The notes below the pieces were generated by a model that did not search any database, had not been told where the DNA came from, and saw nothing but the letters and a program-made list of their open reading frames with translations. A stretch of DNA of 64,000 nucleotides from Hyphobacterium marinum (GTDB lineage Bacteria > Pseudomonadota > Alphaproteobacteria > Caulobacterales > Maricaulaceae), in the NCBI RefSeq assembly GCF_036330325.1, contig NZ_JAZDRO010000001.1, positions 558,001-622,000 of the forward strand, given 5' to 3'. A program made the position numbers and the translations under genes. Shown here piece by piece: positions 33,238-41,947 of the stretch. Each line of letters opens with the position of its first letter. The first letter of the stretch is position 1.

Positions 33238-34641
33238 ATGTCCGAACCCTATGACGTCGTCATCATTGGTGGTGGCCCCGGCGGCTATAACTGCGCCATT
33301 CGCGCCGGCCAGCTGGGACTGAAGACGGCCTGTATCGAGATGCGCGAGACGCTGGGCGGGACCTGCCTGAATGTCGGCTGCATCCCGTCAAAGGCGCTGC
33401 TGCACACGACCGAACTCTATGAGGCCGCGCAGACCCGGTTTGCCGGGCTGGGCATCAAGGCCGAGGGCCTGTCCTTTGACCTCGACACCATCATGGCCGG
33501 CAAGCGCGACGTCGTGGACGGGCTGACCAAGGGGATCGCCGGCCTGTTCAAGAAGAACAAGGTCGACCACATCGCCGGCAAGGGCCGGATCGCGGGTCAG
33601 GGCAAGGTCGAGGTCGAAACCGTCGACGGCAAGACCACGACGCTGGAGACCCGCAATATCGTCATCGCGACGGGTTCGGAACCGACACCTTTGCCGGGCA
33701 TCGAGATCGATGAAAAACGCATCGTCTCCTCGACCGGCGCGCTGGCGCTGGAGCGCGTGCCCGAGCACCTTATCCTGGTGGGCGCGGGCGTGATCGGGCT
33801 GGAGCTGGGCTCGGTCTGGCGGCGGCTTGGCGCGAAGGTGACCGTCGTCGAATATCTCGACCGCATCCTGCCGGGCATGGATTCGGAGATCGCCAAACAG
33901 GCGCAGCGGATTTTCAAGAAGCAGGGGTTCGCGTTCAAGCTCGGCCGCAAGGTCACGGGCGCGGACACCAGCGGCAAGACACTCGCGGTCGAGACCGAAG
34001 CGGCCGATGGCGGATCGCCCGAAACCCTGACCGGGGATGTCATGCTCGTTTGTATCGGGCGGCGGCCCTACACCGAAGGTCTGGGACTCGACACAGTCGG
34101 GATCGAACCGGACCGGCGCGGCGTGATCGCCAACGATCATTTCCGCACCGGTGTCGACGGTATCTGGGTGATCGGCGACTGCACCAGCGGGCCGATGCTG
34201 GCCCACAAGGCCGAGGATGAAGGCGTTGCCTGCGCCGAGCTGATCGCGGGCAAGCCGGGCCATGTGAACTACGCTGCTATTCCCGGCGTGGTCTACACTG
34301 CGCCGGAGATCGCCACGGTGGGGCTGACCGAGGACGAATTGAAGGAGTCTGGCCGGGCCTACAAGACCGGGAAATTCTCCTTCATGGCCAATTCGCGGGC
34401 CCGGGCCAATCACGAGACGGACGGGTTCGTGAAACTGCTCGCCGACGCCGAAACCGACGAGCTCCTCGGCGGTCACATGATCGGCACCGGCGTCGGCGAG
34501 ATGATCGCCGAACTTTGCCTGGCGCTTGAGTTCGGGGCGTCGTCGGAAGACGTGGCCCGGACGTCCCACCCCCACCCGACCATGACCGAGGCGATCCGCC
34601 AGGCGGCAATGGGAGTCGAAGGCTGGACGATGCAGTCATGA
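33238..34641 (+). CDS. lpdA: Dihydrolipoyl dehydrogenase
   Basis: 467 residues, flavoprotein E3. FAD-binding GGGPGGYNCAIRA, redox-active disulfide GGTCLNVGCIPSKALL (C43, C48), NAD-binding GAGVIGLELGSVWRRLGA, and the C-terminal catalytic HPHPTMTE with the His-Glu pair. It reoxidises lipoamide in pyruvate or 2-oxoglutarate dehydrogenase and glycine cleavage. It is not next to E1/E2 genes here, so it could serve several complexes. The nearby AhpC/AhpD system can also draw electrons from such an enzyme. Confidence 0.96.
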   Translation: MSEPYDVVIIGGGPGGYNCAIRAGQLGLKTACIEMRETLGGTCLNVGCIPSKALLHTTELYEAAQTRFAGLGIKAEGLSFDLDTIMAGKRDVVDGLTKGIAGLFKKNKVDHIAGKGRIAGQGKVEVETVDGKTTTLETRNIVIATGSEPTPLPGIEIDEKRIVSSTGALALERVPEHLILVGAGVIGLELGSVWRRLGAKVTVVEYLDRILPGMDSEIAKQAQRIFKKQGFAFKLGRKVTGADTSGKTLAVETEAADGGSPETLTGDVMLVCIGRRPYTEGLGLDTVGIEPDRRGVIANDHFRTGVDGIWVIGDCTSGPMLAHKAEDEGVACAELIAGKPGHVNYAAIPGVVYTAPEIATVGLTEDELKESGRAYKTGKFSFMANSRARANHETDGFVKLLADAETDELLGGHMIGTGVGEMIAELCLALEFGASSEDVARTSHPHPTMTEAIRQAAMGVEGWTMQS

Positions 34642-34771
34642 CACGCGAGAAATCCGCGCGGGTGACGAAAATTTTAAGTCCATAAATCCGTCATCGTGCT
34701 AGCCTAAAGCATCGCAGCGAAGGCCGGATTGAATGCCGGCAGCTTCCATAACGCGACCCTGGACAGACACA

Positions 34772-35332
34772 ATGCCCAACGCCGATCTCGATATCCGGAC
34801 TCAGCGCCTCAGGCTGGTTGCCATGACGGCCAATCTGGCGCGCCTGCAGGTCGAGGACCGTGACGCCTTTTTCGAGGCGCTCGACGTGACACCCGAAGCG
34901 TCCTGGCCGCCCGAATTGATGGATGCTGATGCGATGGCCTGGCTCAGGTCGGAGATCGAGGCTGATCCGGACGCGGCAGGCTGGCTCTTCTGGGTTTTCA
35001 TCTGGCCGGGTGCCGGCGGACAGCCCGACCGGCTTGTGGGCGGTGGCGGCTTCAAGGGCGGGCCGGATGCAAGCGGCACGGTCGAGATCGGCTATTCGAT
35101 GCTTCTGTCCTTCCGCGAGCAGGGCCTCGCGACCGAGGCCGTGGAAGGCCTCATCGGCTGGGCGCGCCGCGACAGCCGCGTGAAACGGATCCGGGCCGAG
35201 ACACTGCCGCACCTGACGGCCTCACGCCGTGTCCTCGAGAAGACCGGCTTTACCGAGACCGGCGAACGGTCCGAGGACGGCATCGTGATCGTTGTCTATG
35301 AACGGCCCGTGGATCACGCCGAAGCGGCCTAG
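34772..35332 (+). CDS. GNAT acetyltransferase (RimJ/RimL-like)
   Basis: 186 residues from ATG 34772 (MPNADLDIRTQRLRLVAMTA). It has the GNAT layout: IRTQRLRL strand, a central VGGGGFKG strand, EIGYSMLLSFREQGLATEAV as the acetyl-CoA-binding motif A, and LTASRRVLEKTGF near the end. Such enzymes acetylate N-termini or small amines; the substrate cannot be deduced. An upstream in-frame ATG at 34733 would add 13 residues without family similarity. It overlaps the convergent regulator gene by 4 bases. Confidence 0.85.
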   Translation: MPNADLDIRTQRLRLVAMTANLARLQVEDRDAFFEALDVTPEASWPPELMDADAMAWLRSEIEADPDAAGWLFWVFIWPGAGGQPDRLVGGGGFKGGPDASGTVEIGYSMLLSFREQGLATEAVEGLIGWARRDSRVKRIRAETLPHLTASRRVLEKTGFTETGERSEDGIVIVVYERPVDHAEAA

Positions 35333-35628
35333 CCCAAGAGCGCCTTCATCTGGTCGAGATAGGCGATCCACGCCTTGCGGCCCGTCGCGGTCAGGCTGGC
35401 GGTAGTCTGCGGACGACGGGCGACGAAGCGCTTGTCGATGCCGATATAGCCGGCGTCTTCCAGCTTCCTGAGGTGGACCGAAAGATTGCCATCGGTCGCG
35501 CCGGTGCGCTCGCGCAGCTCGCCGAAGGTCGCGCCTTCGACTGAGGACAGATAGGCCATGATCCCGAGACGCAACTTGCCGTGAATGATCTCGTCCAGCG
35601 ATGCGGCGTCGAAATCGTCGGCACTCAT
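35329..35628 (-). CDS. Winged-helix transcriptional regulator (HTH_34/ArsR-like)
   Basis: 99 residues forming one winged helix domain: LDEIIHGKLRLGIMAYLSS, then FGELRERTGATDGNLSVHLRKLEDAGYI (recognition helix) and a wing with FVARRPQTTASLTATGRKA. It has no metal-binding cysteines. The ATG shares a base with the stop of the upstream membrane gene (TGATG), so the pair is translationally coupled. This type of regulator-membrane protein pair is usually autoregulated, and a palindromic operator is found upstream of the first gene (36266-36284). Confidence 0.88.
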   Translation of the reverse strand: MSADDFDAASLDEIIHGKLRLGIMAYLSSVEGATFGELRERTGATDGNLSVHLRKLEDAGYIGIDKRFVARRPQTTASLTATGRKAWIAYLDQMKALLG

Positions 35629-36260
35629 CACACAATGGCTTTCGGTTCGTTGCGGATCATCCGGAAGGCCGGGATCACGGCCGCAAAGAAGATGATGCCG
35701 GCGGCCAGTAGATACAATTCCGGCTTGCCGAGGAAGGCGGGCGACAGGGCCGCACCGGCTATTGACATCCAGGCCGGGCCAAACAGCCATTTCTGGCCGG
35801 ACAGGGACGCCGTGACCGAGAAGGCGATGGAGTAGCCGAAGAGCGCAACGGTCAGGATGGTGTCATAAAGGAAGATCGGTGCATCAAGGGCGGTGATCGA
35901 GACCGCGACGCCCACAACGTAGAGGACAATGCCGAGGCCAACCGAGACCCAGGCGGCCCGGTTGACGCGATTGCCGATGGACCGGGCTCCGGGCTTGCGG
36001 CCGAGGCCCCGTCCGAACACCGCGACGAGGATGCCGCCGGTCATGCCATAGCCGGCCCAGAGTACGGGCAAGGCGATATCGGGCAGGCCGGCCAGCCCGG
36101 TCAGGATCGACCAGTGCGCGAGGCAGGCCAGTGCCGCAAGCCCGCCCCAGATCAGCAGATACCGTCCGCCGATCAGCGGCGCGCGCTCACCGGACTCGGC
36201 CAGGCCGCGCATATAGGCGATATCGGATTCCAGATCGGACGGGCTCATCTCGGGCTCCAC
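35628..36260 (-). CDS. Multi-spanning membrane protein partnered with HTH regulator
   Basis: 210 residues with about six helices after an N-terminal charged segment (SPSDLESDIAYMRGLAESG). The first helices include YLLIWGGLAALACLAHW. The start is ATG 36260 or the ATG 12 bases downstream (MSPSDLE). Proteins of this sort are commonly encoded just before small ArsR/HTH_34 regulators in alphaproteobacteria; function unknown. The operator at 36266-36284 is immediately upstream of its start, so both genes are probably repressed by the regulator. Confidence 0.75.
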   Translation of the reverse strand: MEPEMSPSDLESDIAYMRGLAESGERAPLIGGRYLLIWGGLAALACLAHWSILTGLAGLPDIALPVLWAGYGMTGGILVAVFGRGLGRKPGARSIGNRVNRAAWVSVGLGIVLYVVGVAVSITALDAPIFLYDTILTVALFGYSIAFSVTASLSGQKWLFGPAWMSIAGAALSPAFLGKPELYLLAAGIIFFAAVIPAFRMIRNEPKAIV

Positions 36261-36265
36261 GTGAC

Positions 36266-36284
36266 TACTTTGAAAAACAAAGTA
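36266..36284 (-). promoter_or_regulatory. Inverted-repeat operator TACTTTG-N5-CAAAGTA
   Basis: Perfect 7-bp inverted repeat with a 5-base A spacer, ending 5 bases from the ATG of the membrane-protein/regulator operon. Its size and symmetry fit a winged-helix dimer, most simply the regulator encoded by the second gene of the operon. Confidence 0.7.
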
Positions 36285-36344
36285 ACTGTTTGCCCGCGTC
36301 GTGGCAAGTGGATTTCCGTGTTGCCGGTGTAACGGTGTGGCCGG

Positions 36345-36929
36345 TTACTCAACCGGTTCAAAGCGGACGGATTCTGCGACCTGTTCGATCACGGCGACGG
36401 CGGAATTGGCCAGGGTCAGGCTGTTGTCCCGGTCGATCGTGCGCAGGGCGAACAGCGCGACAGCCTCTTCCTGGCCCCGGACCAGGACAATGGTTTGAGA
36501 AAAGGCCTGCGTCGTGCCGTCATCGCCATAGGTCTGACAAATACGGGTAATCGTGCCGGGCGCGGCCGTTTCCCGCGTGCCGGTGAATTTCAGGTCAGGC
36601 GAGTCTGCCCCGCATGCCTGATCACTGGTCCGCTGGCCGGCAAAGTCATCGGGATAGCTGCGCAGCGTCAGGTCGATCGCCATGTCACCGTTCTCGCCAT
36701 CGCTCTCCTGCGAGACGTCCCACATGCCCTGCATGGCCTCAGTCAGCCGTCCGACAAGGCCGTCCGGGTCCTCGATCCGGATCAGGCCGGCCGCTTCGGG
36801 AGCCTGGCTCAATCCGACGGCGGACGTCACCAGCGCCTCGGCCCAGGGCCGGGGGCCTTCGTTGACGTCCGGACCGGCGTCCTGTGCGGCAAGCAGGGTT
36901 GCAGCGAGTGCGGCGACAAACATGAGCAA
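36345..36929 (-). CDS. Secreted hypothetical protein
   Basis: 194 residues. The start MLMFVAALAATLLAAQDAGP is a signal peptide, so the protein is periplasmic or secreted. The acidic mature part has two cysteines (DQACGAD, TRICQTYG) likely to be disulfide-bonded. No domain is recognised. It stands alone between the regulator operon, divergent, and the xerC-DUF484 pair. No clear terminator is seen on either side. Confidence 0.6.
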   Translation of the reverse strand: MLMFVAALAATLLAAQDAGPDVNEGPRPWAEALVTSAVGLSQAPEAAGLIRIEDPDGLVGRLTEAMQGMWDVSQESDGENGDMAIDLTLRSYPDDFAGQRTSDQACGADSPDLKFTGTRETAAPGTITRICQTYGDDGTTQAFSQTIVLVRGQEEAVALFALRTIDRDNSLTLANSAVAVIEQVAESVRFEPVE

Positions 36930-37006
36930 TACTCCCGAAACTGGACCGGTCTTTTATCCCGCGAGACTACGGGCAGGCCCCGGCTTGAGGCAATGGGAAG
37001 CCGCTG

Positions 37007-37942
37007 TCAGGCCTTGCGCGCCCGGGGGTGCGCCGCTGCATGGGCGGCCAGAAGCCGACCCGGTTCGATATCGGCGTAGATCTGCGTCGTCGACAGCGAG
37101 GCATGACCGAGCAATTCCTGGATTGCGCGCAGATCGCCGCCATGGGCCAGCAGGTGTGTGGCGAACGAATGCCGCAAGGCGTGCGGTGTTGCACTGGCGG
37201 CGAGGCCCAGGCGGGCGCGCAATTCGGTCATGGCTTTCTGAACCGCGCGCGGCCCCAGCGGACCGCCGCGTACACCCCGGAACAGGGCTTCGCCGCGAGC
37301 CGGTGCATAGGGTGATGTTTTCACATAGGCGTCCACGGCTTCGCGGACGGCCGGAAGCACCGGAACGATGCGGGTCTTACCGCCCTTCCCGGTGACACGC
37401 AGCGTCGCCCCCAGAGGCAGGTCGGATCCGGTCAGCGACAGGGCTTCGGCAATCCGCAGGCCGCAGCCATAGAGCAGGGCCAGAATGGCAGCGTCGCGTG
37501 CCTCGACCCAGGGCTCACCGCCGCGCGCTTCGGCGTCTTCAATCAGGCGGCGGGCGGCCTCCTCGGAGACGGGCTTGGGTTTGGGGCGCGGACGTCGCGG
37601 CCCTTCAACGAGCGCGAGCGCCGGCGCGGTGACCGACCAGCGCCGGTCGATATAGCGGTAAAAGGCACGCACGGCGCTCAGGGCCCGGGCCAGCGTGGCC
37701 GGGCCGGCACCGTCCCGGCGGCGGCCAGCAAGCCAGGCCCGGAAATCCGCCGCCTTGAGGCCATCAAGCCGCGCCAGTGTCACCGCTTCGCCGAGATGGG
37801 CTGACAGAAACCCGAGGAAGCCCGCGACATCGCGGCCATAGGCCTCGCCTGTCTTGGGGCTGGCGCGGCGTTCACCGGCCAGATGGTCGAGCCAGATCGC
37901 CAGCGCCTCGCTGGCGGGCCGGGTCAGGGCGTCTGCAGCCAC
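37007..37942 (-). CDS. xerC: Tyrosine recombinase XerC
   Basis: 311 residues. The N-terminal SAM-like core-binding domain (about 10-105) includes SPKTGEAYGRDVAGFLGFL. The catalytic residues are R163 (CGLRIAEALSL), K186 (TGKGGKTR), H254 and R257 (TPHALRHSFATHLL), H280 (LLGHASLSTTQIY) and nucleophile Y289. With XerD it resolves chromosome dimers at dif. It overlaps the DUF484 gene by 19 bases, the usual alphaproteobacterial arrangement, which supports XerC and not XerD or a phage integrase. No dif-like sequence was found nearby. Confidence 0.93.
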   Translation of the reverse strand: MAADALTRPASEALAIWLDHLAGERRASPKTGEAYGRDVAGFLGFLSAHLGEAVTLARLDGLKAADFRAWLAGRRRDGAGPATLARALSAVRAFYRYIDRRWSVTAPALALVEGPRRPRPKPKPVSEEAARRLIEDAEARGGEPWVEARDAAILALLYGCGLRIAEALSLTGSDLPLGATLRVTGKGGKTRIVPVLPAVREAVDAYVKTSPYAPARGEALFRGVRGGPLGPRAVQKAMTELRARLGLAASATPHALRHSFATHLLAHGGDLRAIQELLGHASLSTTQIYADIEPGRLLAAHAAAHPRARKA

Positions 37943-38619
37943 GGTGACATCCGCCGTTCCACGGCACGGGCAAGGAAGTTCAGGAATTCCGTGCCCTGGC
38001 CTTCGGTGAATGCGCCATCGTCCCGCGATGCCAGGGCGAGGACACCAAAGCCCTCGGGCAGGTCCAGCCGGGCGAGGGCGTGCGAGCCGAGGGCTGTTCC
38101 ATAGAGGGCGTGCGCTGTCGCCGGAGACACCGGACCGGTGAAATCATTCTCGGCACCCAGAAGCTGATCAGCCAGACCGGGGGCCGCCGGGCGAATGGTC
38201 CGGGCGTTGCGCAGCGGCATACCGCCTTCGACAAAGATACGGATGGAATCAACCGAGAGTATCGCGGCCAGATCGCCCTCAAGCCGGGCGTCGAGATCTT
38301 CTAGGCTGGTGCATTCCATGAGGCTGAGCGTGGCGACATGGGTTTGCGACAGGATGGCGAGATTGGCGCGCGCATTCTGCGCCAGCTCGGCGCGAGCGGC
38401 CTTCAGGCGGCGGTTTTCGTCGAGCAACCGGGCTCGGGCGGCGGCCCCGAAGTCGATGACATCGCCGCTGCCGGAATCCCCGGCCAGGCACGCCATCAGT
38501 TCTCCGTCGCGGCGGACCCAGTCCGGATCCGCCATCAGCGCCTCGCGCATTCTTCCCATGTCGAAATCGCCCGGTGCCTGCGCTCCGTCGCCCGTATCCA
38601 GCATCCTTGTCCCCACCAT
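37924..38619 (-). CDS. DUF484 family protein
   Basis: 231 residues of the DUF484 family, a GAF-like domain preceded by a helical segment (ARARLLDENRRLKAARAEL, likely coiled coil). It is conserved beside xerC across proteobacteria but has no assigned function; a role connected with XerC or chromosome dimer resolution is suggested only by gene order. The 19-base overlap with xerC indicates coupled expression. The start is ATG 38619 or 38604. Confidence 0.88.
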   Translation of the reverse strand: MVGTRMLDTGDGAQAPGDFDMGRMREALMADPDWVRRDGELMACLAGDSGSGDVIDFGAAARARLLDENRRLKAARAELAQNARANLAILSQTHVATLSLMECTSLEDLDARLEGDLAAILSVDSIRIFVEGGMPLRNARTIRPAAPGLADQLLGAENDFTGPVSPATAHALYGTALGSHALARLDLPEGFGVLALASRDDGAFTEGQGTEFLNFLARAVERRMSPWLQTP

Positions 38620-38933
38620 CGGTTGATCCGATTGATTGTGCGGTGAACCTAGCGCCGAGCGGTTGGATTTCCCTTAACGGCGCTGCTCTCGTTTTCGTGA
38701 ACATTCTGTCTGAAAGTTCGTGATTCGGCAGAAACAGCCCGTGTAATATTCAAGTGTGGCGCGCGGGGCTGGTGTTCGTATGCCAAGAGTCCTCAAGTGA
38801 ACTGGTCGAGTATGCTGCCCGGGGTGGTATCCTGAAGAAAGCCATCTCCCGGACCTCGCATGACAGGGCGAGGCTCGCGTAGTCTCGCGGACATGATTCC
38901 CCCCCTCCGGGATCATGTCCGCGAGATAACGCC
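38620..38933. promoter_or_regulatory. Divergent intergenic region DUF484-xerC / priA
   Basis: The 314 bases carry promoters for both directions but I see no clear -35/-10 pair and no open frame of note. It contains two TTCGTGA copies (around 38694-38700 and 38717-38723) and an imperfect TTCTGTC/GGCAGAA inverted repeat. Its right end is dominated by the large hairpin at 38883-38926. Confidence 0.5.
38883..38926 (+). repeat. Long hairpin just before priA
   Basis: A 15-bp perfect stem (38883-38897 with 38912-38926) extends inward by three more pairs (one G-T) around an 8-base loop of C and T. It ends 7 bases before the TTG start of priA. There is no U-tract, so a terminator is unlikely; an mRNA fold or protein-binding palindrome next to the ribosome-binding region is more probable. 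Confidence 0.65.
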
Positions 38934-41111
38934 TTGACCGATGCCTTGAAAATCCGCGCTGCCGTCCAGTTTCCGATGCCCTTGCCGGAAGCGTTCGACT
39001 ATGCCGTGCCGGATGGCATGGAGGTCCGTCCGGGGGATCATGTCCATGCTCCGCTGGGGCCGCGTTCGGCCCGGGGCGTTGTCTGGTCGGTCGCCCATGA
39101 CGATGGCAGCCGCAATCTGAAACCGCTGGACGGTCTGATCGGCGGCGCGCCACTTGCCGAAGGCAATCTCGCCTTCATCGACTGGGCGTCGAAATATCTC
39201 GTCCAGCTTCCCGGCAATGTCCTGCGCGCCATGCTGCGCGGCGAGGACGCGCTGCGTCCTTCGCCCGTCGAGACGGTGTACCGCCCAAGTGGCGAGGAGC
39301 CGACGCGCCTGACCGAGGCGCGGCAGCGTGTACTGGATGCGGCCGATCTGCTTGGTGAAGCCAGCGCGGCGGATCTGGCCCGCGAGGCCGGCGTCAGCAG
39401 CGGCGTCGTGTCCGGCTTGGTCAAGGCAGGGGGGCTCGTCGCCGAGGAACGTCCCGCAGACCCCCCCTTCGCCGATCCGGACCCGGAAGGCGAAGGGTTG
39501 GCGCTGACCGAACTCCAGGCCGACGCCGCCGCGACACTGAGGCGTCTCGTCCGCGCGGGCGGATTCCAGTCGGCGCTGCTCGACGGGGTAACCGGCTCGG
39601 GCAAGACCGAGGTCTATTTCGAGGCCATTGCCGAGGCCTTGCGGACCCACTCTGACGGCCAGATTCTGGTGCTGTTGCCCGAGATTGCGCTGACGCAGGC
39701 GATCATGGCGCGGTTCAAGGAGCGATTCGGGGCCGAGCCGGCCGAGTGGCATTCCGGCCTCAACCCGAAACAACGCCGCCGCGTCTGGCGCGAAATCAAT
39801 GAAGGCCGCGCCCGCATCGTCGTTGGTGCTCGCTCGGCCCTGTTCCTGCCGTTCCGGAAACTCTCGCTCGTCGTTGTCGATGAAGAGCACGACCCGACCT
39901 ACAAGCAGGGCGAGGGGCTGACCTATCAGGCGCGCGATCTCGCCGTGGCCCGTGCCAAGATCGATGGTGCCACCGTCATCCTGGCGTCAGCGACGCCGTC
40001 ACTGGAAAGCCTCGCGAATGCCCGCGCCGGGCGCTATGTCCATATCCGGCTCCCGGCCCGGATCGGCGCGGCGGTTCTGCCGGACATCTCCACCATCGAT
40101 CTGCGCGAAACGCCCGCCGAGGCGGGACGCTGGCTGTCCCCGCCCATGGTCGAAGCCATGGCCGAAACCTTCGAACGCGGCGAGCAGACGCTCCTCTATC
40201 TCAACCGGCGGGGCTATGCGCCGCTGGTCCTCTGCCGGGCCTGCGGACACCGCTTCCAGTCGCCCGACACGGACACCCCGCTGGTCGAGCACCGTTATAC
40301 CGGCCGCCTGGTCTGTCACCTGACGGGCTTTTCCATGCCCAAGCCGGACACCTGTCCGGATTGCGGGGCAAAGGACTCCCTGACCAGCGTTGGTCCCGGT
40401 GTGGAGCGTGTCGCCGAGGAGGCGAAAGCCCTCTTCCCGCAGGCTGTCGTGGAGATTTTCTCCTCCGACATTTCCGGCGGCGGAGAGGCGCTGCGGGACC
40501 TGATCGCCCGCATGGAACGATCCGAGATCGACATTCTTGTGGGAACCCAGATCGCAGCGAAGGGCCACAACTTCCCGAACCTGACGCTTGTCGGCGTGGT
40601 CGATGCTGATCTGGGCCTTGCCGGGGGCGATCCGCGCGCCGGGGAACGCACTTACCAGACACTGGTGCAGGTCGCAGGCCGGGCGGGCCGGGCCGACCGC
40701 AAGGGCCGGGCGATCCTGCAGACCCATGACCCGGATCATGACGCGATTGCCGCACTCGTCGCCGGTGACCGGGACCGGTTTCTCGATGTTGAAAGCCAGG
40801 CCCGCGAGATGCTGGGCCTGCCGCCTTATGGCCGTCTTGCCTCGATCGTCGTCAGTGCGGAAAGCGAGGACAAGGTCATTGCCGCTGCCGCCGAGCTGGC
40901 GCGAACGGCTCCACGCGCGGACGGGGTGGAGATCTGGGGACCGGCCGAGCCGCGCTATGGCGTGTTACGCGGACGCTGGCGGCGGCGGCTTCTGGTTCGT
41001 GCCGACAAGAGTGTCGACATCTCGGCCTATCTCGCCAGCTGGAAGGCACGGGTGAAAATTCCCGCCTCGGTCCGGGTTGTGATGGACGTGGACCCGTATA
41101 GTTTCGTCTGA
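38934..41111 (+). CDS. priA: Primosomal helicase PriA
   Basis: 725 residues. PriA restarts stalled replication forks. N-terminal DNA-binding domain begins AVQFPMPLPEAFDYAVPDG. Helicase motifs: Walker A DGVTGSGKTEVYFEA, ILVLLPEIALTQ, DEEH box VVVDEEHDPTYKQ, GSATPS-like ASATPSLES, and motif V/VI LVGTQIAAKGHNFPN, VQVAGRAGRADRKG. The zinc-binding insert has only CRAC, a lone Cys in CHLTGF and CPDC, so five of the eight usual cysteines remain. The start is TTG 38934: no ATG or GTG fits before the conserved N terminus. Confidence 0.95.
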   Translation: MTDALKIRAAVQFPMPLPEAFDYAVPDGMEVRPGDHVHAPLGPRSARGVVWSVAHDDGSRNLKPLDGLIGGAPLAEGNLAFIDWASKYLVQLPGNVLRAMLRGEDALRPSPVETVYRPSGEEPTRLTEARQRVLDAADLLGEASAADLAREAGVSSGVVSGLVKAGGLVAEERPADPPFADPDPEGEGLALTELQADAAATLRRLVRAGGFQSALLDGVTGSGKTEVYFEAIAEALRTHSDGQILVLLPEIALTQAIMARFKERFGAEPAEWHSGLNPKQRRRVWREINEGRARIVVGARSALFLPFRKLSLVVVDEEHDPTYKQGEGLTYQARDLAVARAKIDGATVILASATPSLESLANARAGRYVHIRLPARIGAAVLPDISTIDLRETPAEAGRWLSPPMVEAMAETFERGEQTLLYLNRRGYAPLVLCRACGHRFQSPDTDTPLVEHRYTGRLVCHLTGFSMPKPDTCPDCGAKDSLTSVGPGVERVAEEAKALFPQAVVEIFSSDISGGGEALRDLIARMERSEIDILVGTQIAAKGHNFPNLTLVGVVDADLGLAGGDPRAGERTYQTLVQVAGRAGRADRKGRAILQTHDPDHDAIAALVAGDRDRFLDVESQAREMLGLPPYGRLASIVVSAESEDKVIAAAAELARTAPRADGVEIWGPAEPRYGVLRGRWRRRLLVRADKSVDISAYLASWKARVKIPASVRVVMDVDPYSFV

Positions 41112-41137
41112 TTGCCAATCGGAGTCGCCTGACCGCC

Positions 41138-41947
41138 ATGCTCGAATTCCTGATGTCGCCGGCCGTGTGGATGTCGCTGCTGACCCTGACCTTTCTCGAG
41201 GTCGTGCTCGGCGTCGACAATGTGGTTTTCGTCTCGGTGGCGTCACAGCGCCTCGCCGAGCATGAGCGGGCCAAGGGCCGCAATATCGGTATCTGGTCGG
41301 GTGCCGCGATGCGGGTCGTGCTGCTCTTTGGTCTCGTCTGGTTGACCGGCCTGACCCATGCGACGCTGTTCACGCTTCCCGACTTCGTTCTGCCGCTGGC
41401 CGACCCGGACCATCCCGAGGTCCTCATGGACGTGACTCTGGAAGATGCGATTCTCTTCGGCGGAGGCTTGTTCCTGTTGTGGAAAGGGACCCAGGAAATC
41501 CACGACACGATCGAGGGCCACGACATTCTTGAAGGCAAGAAGAAAACCGCCTCGCTGACATCGGTCGTCATCCAGATGACCTTCATCAATTCGGTGTTCT
41601 CGCTCGACTCGGTCCTGACGGCGGTCGGCATGACCCGCGACCTTGGCGGAGCCGGAGGCGAAGGCATTCGCCTGGCTGTGATGGTCACGGCGATCGTGGT
41701 GTCGACCGTGATCATGGTCGCTTCGGCCAAGAGCGTGGCCGGTTTCCTGGAGAAACACGCTACCGCGAAGATGCTGGCGCTCAGCTTCATTCTGCTGGTG
41801 GGTGTGGCGCTGGTCGCCGACGGGCTCGGCTTCCATATCCCGCGCGGCTATCTCTACTTCGCGATCAGCTTCTCGCTGCTGGTTGAAGTATTGAATGTGC
41901 TCTACCGCCGGCAGCGGGCCAAGGCCGCCGCGAAGCGGGGTCACTGA
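41138..41947 (+). CDS. TerC family integral membrane protein
   Basis: 269 residues with about seven helices. It contains the TerC hallmark acidic-polar helices LEVVLGVDNVVFVSVAS and TFINSVFSLDSVLTAVGM, in which conserved Asp and Asn residues are thought to bind metal ions such as Mn2+. Members are implicated in tellurite resistance or manganese export during membrane-protein metalation. It follows priA by 26 bases on the same strand. The C terminus is basic (RRQRAKAAAKRGH). It overlaps the convergent oxidase gene by 7 bases. Confidence 0.9.
   Translation: MLEFLMSPAVWMSLLTLTFLEVVLGVDNVVFVSVASQRLAEHERAKGRNIGIWSGAAMRVVLLFGLVWLTGLTHATLFTLPDFVLPLADPDHPEVLMDVTLEDAILFGGGLFLLWKGTQEIHDTIEGHDILEGKKKTASLTSVVIQMTFINSVFSLDSVLTAVGMTRDLGGAGGEGIRLAVMVTAIVVSTVIMVASAKSVAGFLEKHATAKMLALSFILLVGVALVADGLGFHIPRGYLYFAISFSLLVEVLNVLYRRQRAKAAAKRGH

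Noticed and set aside
38883..38926. Possible dif site next to xerC
   Set aside because: The arms have no similarity to the XerC/XerD binding pattern and the spacer is 14 bases, not 6; it is a simple hairpin.
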